64,000 nucleotides of DNA from CAYMEV01 sp964389675 [NCBI: uncultured Candidatus Sumerlaeota bacterium] (lineage in GTDB: Bacteria > CAYMEV01), in NCBI GenBank assembly GCA_964389675.1, contig CAYMEV010000010.1, positions 62,001-126,000 of the forward strand, written 5' to 3'. This document shows positions 24,241-32,236 of this stretch, piece by piece. The notes below the pieces were generated by a model. That model was not told the DNA's origin. It did not search any database and saw only the letters and a program-made list of their open reading frames with translations. Within the stretch, counting starts at the first letter, position 1. The number at the start of each line of letters is the position of its first letter. A program made the translations under genes and the position numbers.

Positions 24241-25134
24241 ATGATTTTTTTCTTCTTAAAAGAGACTAAGGACAATATTGCAAAAAATGCCTTCCTGACA
24301 GCTTCCACTGTTTTTATCTTCTCAATCATTCTTTTTATCTTTGGCATTTATTATTTCGGTTATCGTCAGCTATCCTTTATTATAAGGGATATCAGGGGAG
24401 ATACGAATCTAAGGGTATTTTTTAAGACTGATTCTGAGGAGGCTGAGATAGAGAAGTTTATAAACAGGCTGAAAGAAAAGGGGTATTTTGACAGGATTAA
24501 TTTTATAGGAAGGGATGAAGCATTAGAAGAGTTTTATGATAAAAACCCCCATTTGAGGATATCAATGGGAGACCTGGAGATGAACCCGCTTCCTCACAGT
24601 CTTGAACTTGAACTTAACAGAGATATTGAGGACCTTGAAGAAATAAAAGCATATATCAGCAAGCTGGAAAAAGTACCTGTTGTCGATGAAATTATCTACA
24701 GCCGGGAATGGGTTGATAAATTCAGCAGGATAGTAATATTATCAAAATATATATCATTATTTATCGGCATAGTGCTGTTAATCTTTTCTGTACTGATAAT
24801 CTTTATAATTACAAATCTGAACATATATTTCAGAAAAGATGTTATTGATATTATGAAATTAATAGGCTCTCCTTATAAAAACATCAAAGTCCCTGTCATA
24901 ATTGAGGGAATAATCAACGGGATGATCGCTGGAATTATCTCATCCGTGTTGCTCTATATTGTCATCAGCAATATCTACACCAAACTGATGGAATTGAGAG
25001 GCATATTTGAAAGTATCATTGTCTCCATTGATCTAGGTTTTTACCTCTGGATAATATTTTTCGGGGTTATATGCAGTTTTGCCGGTTCATTGACTGCGAT
25101 TGAGTTTTACCTTCACAGGGAAAAGAAACTATGA
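24241..25134 (+). CDS. ftsX: Cell-division protein FtsX
   Basis: 297 residues with the FtsX layout: an N-terminal membrane helix (ASTVFIFSIILFIFGIYYF), an extracytoplasmic domain with LRVFFK and FIGRDEALEEF segments, and three C-terminal membrane helices with MKLIGSPYKNIKVPVIIEG between two of them. FtsX passes a signal from the FtsE ATPase to EnvC-type activators of amidases. No ftsE is next to it, which is unusual. Its stop overlaps the start of the EnvC-like gene (ATGA). Confidence 0.92.
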   Translation: MIFFFLKETKDNIAKNAFLTASTVFIFSIILFIFGIYYFGYRQLSFIIRDIRGDTNLRVFFKTDSEEAEIEKFINRLKEKGYFDRINFIGRDEALEEFYDKNPHLRISMGDLEMNPLPHSLELELNRDIEDLEEIKAYISKLEKVPVVDEIIYSREWVDKFSRIVILSKYISLFIGIVLLIFSVLIIFIITNLNIYFRKDVIDIMKLIGSPYKNIKVPVIIEGIINGMIAGIISSVLLYIVISNIYTKLMELRGIFESIIVSIDLGFYLWIIFFGVICSFAGSLTAIEFYLHREKKL

Positions 25135-26612
25135 GATCCATAATTATATGGTTTTTTGCCCTGCTGTTATTTACAAGCATTTATGGATTATCCTTTGATA
25201 TAGATATCAGCAGCAATATAGCCAGGGAGATAGAGAATTTAAGGAAAATAAATAAGGAAATAATTGATAGAGAACGTATAATACATGAGTTGGAAAAAGA
25301 AAAGGACAGCCTGATTATCAGTATTGAGATTCTGAATAATAAGATTATGATTAACAAAAAGCAGATAGAGATTATAAATAATAAACTTGATGAGATCAGG
25401 GTTAACATTGAACAGCTTGACCAGGAAAAAGAACAATATCTGAAGAAGCTGAAGCAGCTCAGGGAATGCATAAACAAAAGAATGCTTAATATTTACAAAT
25501 ACGGCAAGCACAATATTTTTGAATCATTTATATTCTCAAGTGATATAAATGAGGTCTTATCATTTGTAATGTACAATAAGTACATTTTGAACTATGAGAA
25601 CCGGTTATTTCAGGAGTTCTATGAGTATATGCATAAGCTGGAGTCCAGGGAACATGAGCTTAAAAAGGAACATGCTTCGAGAAAAGCAGTTCTCGAACTG
25701 AAAAACGATACTTTATCAGAGCTCAATATGGATATTAAAAATAAAAACATTATTATAGACAGGATCTCCAATGACATTATACAGCATGGGAGATATCTTG
25801 ATGAGATTGAAGCAACATCAGCAGAAATAAACAAATTTATTATGGAACTGGAAGCAATAAATCAGGATCAATTGGCTGAAGTCGGTGAAAATAATGCTGA
25901 ACCAGTCCATTACCCAAAATATACAGAGGAAAATAATTCTTCTTCCGCTCATGCAGTTTCTGATGATGATGTTTCAGGCAATGGCGATGGGAAAACAGAT
26001 GAAGATCAGGATTATCAGGTAAGACAGGCCGAAAGCATTTCGGAAATATCAGGAGAGCCTGGCACAGATTCTGAAACTGGGCATGTTGTCGAAAAAGATG
26101 GTGCAATGCCTGAAGAGATCAGTACAGAGGAAAATACAGCGAAAAATGATCTGGACCTGGATATGCAGGCGAAACTTGAGAGAATGAGGGAGCTTCAGAC
26201 ACAAGACTTCCAGAAAATGAAGGGAAAACTGAAATGGCCCGTATCAGGCAGGATTATGCTCAGGTATGGGAAAATATATAATAATAGGTTTAACACATAT
26301 TATTTCCATAATGGAATTGATATTGAAGCAGACACAGGTAGCCCTGTTAAATGCGTATATTATGGGCAGGTAGTATTCAGAGGATGGTATAAGGGATATG
26401 GGAATCTCATCATTATAGACCATAAAAAGGGCTATTACACTCTATACGCTCACCTGGAAAAGATAATAGTGGAAAAGGGAGATATGGTTGCTGAAAACGA
26501 TATAATAGGTATATCAGGAGATACAGGCTCGCTGAAGGGCCCGATACTGTATTTTGAGATACGGAGATATAAAAAAACTTACAACCCGACTGAATGGTTG
26601 TCCAGGAGATAA
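25131..26612 (+). CDS. envC: EnvC-like murein hydrolase activator with degenerate LytM domain
   Basis: 493 residues: signal peptide, a long coiled coil (about 20-240), a polar acidic linker (about 240-350), and a C-terminal M23/LytM domain from KWPVSGRI. The first zinc motif is kept (HNGIDI, His393/Asp397) and YAHL is present, but the HxH motif normally in GPHLHFE reads GPILYFE (Ile472, Tyr474). Both histidines are gone, as expected of an EnvC-type activator that does not cut. It probably activates the amidase encoded at the head of the operon, under control of FtsX. Confidence 0.9.
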   Translation: MRSIIIWFFALLLFTSIYGLSFDIDISSNIAREIENLRKINKEIIDRERIIHELEKEKDSLIISIEILNNKIMINKKQIEIINNKLDEIRVNIEQLDQEKEQYLKKLKQLRECINKRMLNIYKYGKHNIFESFIFSSDINEVLSFVMYNKYILNYENRLFQEFYEYMHKLESREHELKKEHASRKAVLELKNDTLSELNMDIKNKNIIIDRISNDIIQHGRYLDEIEATSAEINKFIMELEAINQDQLAEVGENNAEPVHYPKYTEENNSSSAHAVSDDDVSGNGDGKTDEDQDYQVRQAESISEISGEPGTDSETGHVVEKDGAMPEEISTEENTAKNDLDLDMQAKLERMRELQTQDFQKMKGKLKWPVSGRIMLRYGKIYNNRFNTYYFHNGIDIEADTGSPVKCVYYGQVVFRGWYKGYGNLIIIDHKKGYYTLYAHLEKIIVEKGDMVAENDIIGISGDTGSLKGPILYFEIRRYKKTYNPTEWLSRR

Positions 26613-26616
26613 TTCA

Positions 26617-27864
26617 ATGAAAAAGACCCTGTTGGTAATTATTCTATTATTGTTTATAACCCCGAAATTCATGTGCTCAGATCTGGATGACGGAACTCTA
26701 AGGGGTATTGAGAAGATTAATGAGATCATGTTCCTGGTTTCAAATTTCTATGTTGAGAATAAATCCCCTCAGCAGATCTTTATAGGAGCGGCAGAAGGCA
26801 TGATCAGAAGGTTAGGCGCAGGTGCAGAGCTATTTCATGATCTGAAAGGCTATGAGGAATATAAAAAGCGTGGAGGGGACAGTTTGAAATCCGGGATCAA
26901 TTTCCTTGCAAGGGGCGGGTGGAACCAGGTAGTAAATGTTCATGATTTTGGGCTATTTTTAAATCTTGGCCTGATGCCCGGGGATATTCTGTATAATATA
27001 GGAGACAAATACCTGGATAATATGACAGCAGATGAACTGATAATGACCATTTACAGAGCCATGCTGGAAAAGAAAGGGCTGAAGCTGACCCTTAAGAGAG
27101 CTAATCTGACTGTGCCGACAGATATAGACCTGGATAAGGACCCTGATTATTCTGCCTATGATTTAAAAAAGGCTGATATAGAAACTCTTGAAAATGATGC
27201 TCTTTCAGGAAGCCCAAATTTCATTTTAGCAGATAGGCTAAAGCTTAAAAGGGATGCAATGGTCGATCATATTGTTTTAAATAACCTGTCTGTAATAAAG
27301 ATAAGAGCATTAAACAGCAAAACCTATCCTGTTTTTCACGAATATCTGGCAAAGGCTAATAATATCTCAAGGGTCCTGGCCCTGGACCTTCGAAATTGCT
27401 CCTCAAGCAGCTTTGAGTCAATTAAGCCGTTTTTAAGGCTCTTTATTAAAAACAGATACATAGGGTATTATGAAGTAAAAAATGGCAAAAAAAATAAATT
27501 ATATATAGGGGAAGAGGATATCGAACCGTTGAACAGCCTTCCAGTGACAGTATTTATATCAAGGCAGACATACTGGTATGCTGAATTTTTTGCACAGCTC
27601 CTGAAAGATCACATCAATGCATATATTATCGGGGAAAAGAGCTTTGGAAGGGGAGATTACAAGGAGCTGTATTCCATTCTTGACGGAAGGTATTTCCTCC
27701 TGATCTCAACCGGCAAATTATATACCCTTAAAAGCAGGACTGCCTATAAAGATGGAGTAATGATTGATAAGGAGATCAATCCTGCTGATATCATATATAC
27801 TGATGAAGAATACAGGGATTTCCTTTACTCTGCGCAGGAAAGGATATCAAGCCTTATCAGATGA
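26617..27864 (+). CDS. S41 (CtpA-like) peptidase homolog lacking the catalytic Ser-Lys dyad
   Basis: About 415 residues: signal peptide (TLLVIILLLFITPKFMC), an N-terminal helical part with NEIMFLVSNFYVE, a PDZ-like region with FLNLGLMPGDILYNIGD, and an S41 core with ALDLRNCSSSS and IIGEKSFGRGD. Aligning to CtpA, the nucleophile Ser falls on Trp320 and the general-base Lys on Arg345. The spacing of 25 residues matches the active enzymes, so the fold is kept but catalysis should be lost. AGGAGA precedes the ATG at 26617. Being directly after envC it may serve as a scaffold or regulator in cell-wall cleavage. Confidence 0.82.
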   Translation: MKKTLLVIILLLFITPKFMCSDLDDGTLRGIEKINEIMFLVSNFYVENKSPQQIFIGAAEGMIRRLGAGAELFHDLKGYEEYKKRGGDSLKSGINFLARGGWNQVVNVHDFGLFLNLGLMPGDILYNIGDKYLDNMTADELIMTIYRAMLEKKGLKLTLKRANLTVPTDIDLDKDPDYSAYDLKKADIETLENDALSGSPNFILADRLKLKRDAMVDHIVLNNLSVIKIRALNSKTYPVFHEYLAKANNISRVLALDLRNCSSSSFESIKPFLRLFIKNRYIGYYEVKNGKKNKLYIGEEDIEPLNSLPVTVFISRQTYWYAEFFAQLLKDHINAYIIGEKSFGRGDYKELYSILDGRYFLLISTGKLYTLKSRTAYKDGVMIDKEINPADIIYTDEEYRDFLYSAQERISSLIR

Positions 27865-27890
27865 CAGGCATGAAGGAAGAAATATTATAG

Positions 27891-29027
27891 ATGGCTGATA
27901 CTAAAAAAAGGACTCACTCAAAAAAGAAGGTCACATCTGCCGGAAAACCCGGAGTTCAAAAACGGAAAAGCACTTTGAGGCGGAAAAAGACAGTTAAATA
28001 CAAGCCAGGAAGTACGGTCTATTTTCTTTATGTATGCATTATATTGCTTGTAGGATTAATCCTGATCATGCTGGGCAAGATCCTTTTCTACAACAATAAT
28101 GAATTCAGTGCAGGATCCGAAATATCAGCCACTGAAGCTGACAGCAACTCAGCAGTATTAAAAGATGTTGATAAAATTCCTGATTCAGCCCCGAAAGAAC
28201 AGGATCCAGCTGATAATCAGGAGGGTGATTACGATGAACAGGTATCAGAAAAAATAAATAATTATAATGGAGGTTACATTGCCGATGAGCCTCTTGAGAG
28301 GGAAAATTTTGCCCTTCCTGATGGAAGCATACCCAGAATAGCTGTCATAATTGATGACTGCGGAGGAAACCTGGCATTATTCAAAAGGCTGACAGGACTG
28401 AAAATGAAAACAACCCCTGCCATAATTCCCCATTTGCAGTACAGCCTTGAGAGTTATGATATTTCAGTGGAAAAAGGCATAGCCCCAATCCTGCATCAGC
28501 CCATGCAGCCTGTTGACAGCCATCGGCCATCTGCAATGAATCCCGGGAAGGGTGCTGTATACATCAATATGAGCAAAGAAGAGATATATGGTATTCTTGA
28601 TAAAAACATAAACAGCATGGGATATTTTATAGGCGCAAATAATCACATGGGCTCACTCGCAACAGCAGACAGAGATACAATGAAGCATGTGCTGACATAT
28701 TTTATGGAAAGAGGGATGTTCTTTATTGACAGCAGGACAACCCACCTTACTGTTGTTCCTGAAATTGCAAAGCAGATTGGGTTGCCATATCTGGAAAGGG
28801 ATGTATTCCTTGACAATAGCAAAGAGAAATCAGAAATAAGGAAAAGCATACTGCTGCTTATCAGAAAAGCTCATGAAAACGGCTATGCCATAGGTATCGG
28901 CCATCTCCACAAAAATACGATAGATGTGCTTGCTGAATTCTCAGCAGAGATGCATAAGTATAATGTAGAGTTTGTCTACATAACAGATATACTCAGCTTA
29001 TGCTACGGCCATTCCGATACAACCTGA
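27891..29027 (+). CDS. Divergent polysaccharide deacetylase family protein (YibQ/DUF610-like)
   Basis: 378 residues. A very basic N-terminal tail (to about 45) precedes one membrane helix (VYFLYVCIILLVGLILIML), an acidic linker, then the divergent deacetylase domain with RIAVIIDDCGG, PMQPVDSHRPSAMNPG, GANNHMGSLATAD and GIGHLHKNTI. It is therefore anchored in the inner membrane with the enzyme domain outside. Homologs next to envC and S41 genes are common in proteobacteria. It would act on peptidoglycan or another glycan; activity is unproven. Confidence 0.88.
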   Translation: MADTKKRTHSKKKVTSAGKPGVQKRKSTLRRKKTVKYKPGSTVYFLYVCIILLVGLILIMLGKILFYNNNEFSAGSEISATEADSNSAVLKDVDKIPDSAPKEQDPADNQEGDYDEQVSEKINNYNGGYIADEPLERENFALPDGSIPRIAVIIDDCGGNLALFKRLTGLKMKTTPAIIPHLQYSLESYDISVEKGIAPILHQPMQPVDSHRPSAMNPGKGAVYINMSKEEIYGILDKNINSMGYFIGANNHMGSLATADRDTMKHVLTYFMERGMFFIDSRTTHLTVVPEIAKQIGLPYLERDVFLDNSKEKSEIRKSILLLIRKAHENGYAIGIGHLHKNTIDVLAEFSAEMHKYNVEFVYITDILSLCYGHSDTT

Positions 29028-30055
29028 TGAAGATTAAAGACAAAAAATTTCTTATGTCCATTGAAAGTTCATGTGATGATTCATCCGTAGCAGTGGTTGA
29101 TCTTGAGAAAAGAAAGCTGGTGGATGTTCTGACATATTCTCAGGATGTTCACGGCATATTCGGCGGTGTTGTCCCTGAGCTTGCATCAAGGGACCATCTT
29201 AGAAAACTGCCTTTACTCATTGACAGGATCCTTATCAAAAACAAAATTGAAAAATCCCGGCTTGCATATATAGCATGCACTAACAGGCCCGGGCTCATAG
29301 GATCCCTGCTCATGGGATTAATATCAGCAAAAACAATAAGCTATCTTCTAAATATCCCATTTTCAGGGATAAACCACCTCTACAGCCATATATTCGCAAA
29401 CTTCTGGAATCATAGAATTGATTTCCCATTTCTTGGAATGGTTGTTTCCGGCGGGCACAGCGATATATTCCTTGTGAAAGATTACCTGGATATTAAAAGG
29501 ATAGGTATGACAGTTGACGATGCAGCAGGAGAGATACTTGATAAAATTGCAAAAGAGCTTGGATTAGGCTATCCCGGAGGTCCTCTGATTGAAAAATTTG
29601 CAATGCGCCATAAAAATAAAGAGGATGTTCTTGACCTGCCAGTGCCAATGAGATCAAAAGATACATATAACCTGTCTTTTTCAGGGCTCAAAACTGCCTG
29701 CTACATAATGCTGAAAAATGAGAAGAAGAAAGGAACCCTGAATGAATATTTTATTTCAAAACTATGTTATTCCCTTCTGAAATCCATTTCAGAATCTATA
29801 TATACAAAAGCAAAAAAAGCACTCAGAGAACTTGGCCTGAAAGATATAAGCATCGGCGGGGGTGTGATGAGAAATGCAATAATAAGGGATTACCTGGAAT
29901 GCAGGCTGAAATCAGACGGGTTTAATATGCATACGCCTCTTCCGGAATACTGCACAGATAATGCTGCAATGGTAGGTTACCTGGGGATGATTTATTTTGA
30001 AAGAGGAATAAGGGATAATTATGATCTCAATGCTTTCCCGGGATTTGACCAATGA
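29027..30055 (+). CDS. tsaD: tRNA threonylcarbamoyladenosine biosynthesis protein TsaD
   Basis: 342 residues. SIESSCDDSSVAVVD is the TsaD N-terminal motif, INHLYSHIFAN holds the two metal-binding histidines, and VVSGGHSDIF, DDAAGEILDKIAKELGLGYPGGP, FSGLKTA and SIGGGVMRN follow in order. The start at 29027 uses the TGATG overlap with the preceding gene; an upstream GTG/TTG-type start would lie inside it. TsaD makes t6A37 in tRNAs that read ANN codons, including the AGA/AGG-rich arginine codons of this genome. TsaB, TsaC and TsaE are not in the window. Confidence 0.95.
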   Translation: MKIKDKKFLMSIESSCDDSSVAVVDLEKRKLVDVLTYSQDVHGIFGGVVPELASRDHLRKLPLLIDRILIKNKIEKSRLAYIACTNRPGLIGSLLMGLISAKTISYLLNIPFSGINHLYSHIFANFWNHRIDFPFLGMVVSGGHSDIFLVKDYLDIKRIGMTVDDAAGEILDKIAKELGLGYPGGPLIEKFAMRHKNKEDVLDLPVPMRSKDTYNLSFSGLKTACYIMLKNEKKKGTLNEYFISKLCYSLLKSISESIYTKAKKALRELGLKDISIGGGVMRNAIIRDYLECRLKSDGFNMHTPLPEYCTDNAAMVGYLGMIYFERGIRDNYDLNAFPGFDQ

Positions 30056-30080
30056 GGCCTGAAAAAATCCTTCTGTCCAA

Positions 30081-30974
30081 TTATTCCCCTGCAGGTCCAG
30101 CTGCCTTAAAATAGATGAAATAGACCTTGAATCCCAATACCCTGTGGTCATTTGGATTAATTCCGGATTCAGAAGCAATAAATGTCTTGTCTGTTTTTAT
30201 TACCAGCTTAAAACTGAGTTCATCATTTAAAAGCTCACTGGAAATTTTAATAATCCTGTAAAACCTGCTGTCTTCAGGAATAAAATTATCGAGAAGCATA
30301 TCATTCAGATAGACAGATATTGACTGCTCAGGGAGTATGCTTTTCATTACCTCCCCGGTAAGGTGGAGTTCCATGTCAAGGCCTGTATTATCAATGAAAA
30401 GAACTGCTTCTTTTGCTGTCCATGTCCAGGATTGAGAAATTCCTGATCCTGTTTTTTCCTCGTCATACCATCCGTCGCTGTAAAATACCCTTGGGTAATA
30501 GTATGGGAGAGGTTCAAAGACATATATCCTGCTGAAGAGCTGAATATGAAAATCCTTGTCGGAAGGATCATATAATCCGGCATTTATCCTGATTCTTTCC
30601 TGACTGTAGAGGTTCTCGTCTGTGTTGTAGATAAAGCCTGGAATATGAATATCATGAATATATCTGATTTCCTGTTTTCTGCTCCAGTCTTCGCTGGTTA
30701 TTTCAAATTTATGATCATCCTGCAGGATCATTTTATCCTGATCTATGTTCCATACATGCACAAAGACCATCAGCCCTTCTCTGAATTCAATTTCGGGATT
30801 ATCAAAAGACCAGCAATAGGCAAATTCAAAAACAGAATTATCATAGTAGGGTTCAGCAATCTCAAGAGAAAGCCTGATCCCTGAAGGAGGTGACTTTTCC
30901 TGACTGCATCCGCAGACCATGATGCAAATTAAGATTGTCAGCATTATACTTATAATTAAATCATTTCTTCTCAT
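30081..30974 (-). CDS. Predicted lipoprotein of unknown function
   Basis: About 297 residues. A hydrophobic signal ends in the lipobox VCGC (Cys at about 23), followed by a beta-rich domain with many Trp and Tyr residues, such as EAVLFIDNTGLDMELHL, suggesting immunoglobulin- or carbohydrate-module-like strands. I chose the ATG giving MRRND; a TTG nine bases upstream is also possible. No family is recognised. It is divergent from the SGNH lipoprotein at 31083. Confidence 0.7.
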   Translation of the reverse strand: MRRNDLIISIMLTILICIMVCGCSQEKSPPSGIRLSLEIAEPYYDNSVFEFAYCWSFDNPEIEFREGLMVFVHVWNIDQDKMILQDDHKFEITSEDWSRKQEIRYIHDIHIPGFIYNTDENLYSQERIRINAGLYDPSDKDFHIQLFSRIYVFEPLPYYYPRVFYSDGWYDEEKTGSGISQSWTWTAKEAVLFIDNTGLDMELHLTGEVMKSILPEQSISVYLNDMLLDNFIPEDSRFYRIIKISSELLNDELSFKLVIKTDKTFIASESGINPNDHRVLGFKVYFIYFKAAGPAGE

Positions 30975-31082
30975 TTTACCCAATCTAAAATATAATTATT
31001 GCTTAAGTCAATATATTAAAGTATAAATAATTGCATACTGCATATTGTATTACTATTAAAAATTAACTGGATAAATTCTTCA

Positions 31083-32204
31083 GTGCCTTATAAGAATCAG
31101 TATATAGCAATTTTATTTATATTGTCAGCAGGTATTGTTTTTTACTGCTGCAGTTCAGGTACAGATGCCGGGTCTTCTTCTGATTTGAACCCCCCGTATC
31201 TTATAATACCGGAAAATGGATTAAAAACATCCTCTATAAAGCCTGTGTTTGAATTCAAGCATACAAATCCGGATATGGATGCCATATATTATGATTTTAT
31301 TCTTTCAGATTCATTCTCATTTTCCAGTATTATTTACTATCAGGACAATATTATCCCTTCCTCTGACAGCTTCAGGATCTGCATTGATGATCCGTTGGAA
31401 CCCGGCTGTGAATACTATTTTAAGTCAGCTGTCCATGGCATGAACAATGAGGATTATAATATATCCGCTGTTTACAGCATATATATCGAAAGCATAGGTG
31501 ATAATATCCCCAATCTTTATATGTGTACTGGCGACAGTATCACTGCAGGCTATTTTCCCGGACAGGATTATTCTGATTTTTTGCAGGAGCTTCTAAAGCC
31601 CTATTTCGGGGATACTGCACAAACTGTAAATCAAGGAATACCAGGCTTAAATGCCTGGGAACTGAAGACCCTGATAACAAACCTTTTATACACAAATCAT
31701 CCCGCTTATACGATCATACTTATTGGTGTTAATGATCTGTTTCATCCGGGAAGCTGTCCTGAGCCCTTTAACTGCCAAACCATTCAGGAGATAATAGATA
31801 TTGCATACTCATGCAGATCCTTTAACTCCATACCTGTTGTATGTACACTTATTCCAGTAATAGGCAGCAACAGCGGAATGTATGACAGCCAGGTAAGAAG
31901 CCTTAATGAGAGCCTGATTGATGCATGCAAGGCTCATGCTATTGATATAATAGACCTTTACAGCGCATTTGAAGGCTACAGCGGGGATATGGAAGATTTA
32001 TACAGGGATGATGTTCATCCCAATGTCTCAGGCAATCAGTTTATTGCCTCAGTCATATTTGATTATCTTTCTACAAGGAGTATGGATATTTCTGAGAATC
32101 CAGAAAGCTGCTGGGACAGATCAAAGGCGCAGAAGCTAAAAGCCAGCGATCAAGCTGCAATAATATTCAAGTCGAAAATATCAGCCCGGCCATCAGCATA
32201 TTAA
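31083..32204 (+). CDS. SGNH/GDSL-type hydrolase lipoprotein
   Basis: 373 residues. Signal peptide with a lipobox-like IVFYC-C, then an N-terminal fibronectin-like region (PPYLIIPENG...PVFEFKHTNPD). The SGNH esterase domain from about residue 140 has TGDSITAG (nucleophile Ser), GVNDLF, and DDVHPN (Asp/His). It likely removes acyl groups from surface glycans or lipids outside the cytoplasmic membrane. The start is GTG with no clear Shine-Dalgarno sequence, so the exact N-terminus is uncertain. Confidence 0.85.
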   Translation: MPYKNQYIAILFILSAGIVFYCCSSGTDAGSSSDLNPPYLIIPENGLKTSSIKPVFEFKHTNPDMDAIYYDFILSDSFSFSSIIYYQDNIIPSSDSFRICIDDPLEPGCEYYFKSAVHGMNNEDYNISAVYSIYIESIGDNIPNLYMCTGDSITAGYFPGQDYSDFLQELLKPYFGDTAQTVNQGIPGLNAWELKTLITNLLYTNHPAYTIILIGVNDLFHPGSCPEPFNCQTIQEIIDIAYSCRSFNSIPVVCTLIPVIGSNSGMYDSQVRSLNESLIDACKAHAIDIIDLYSAFEGYSGDMEDLYRDDVHPNVSGNQFIASVIFDYLSTRSMDISENPESCWDRSKAQKLKASDQAAIIFKSKISARPSAY

Positions 32205-32236
32205 ATTTCTGAAGTACAGGAAGGTTCAAGTAAATC

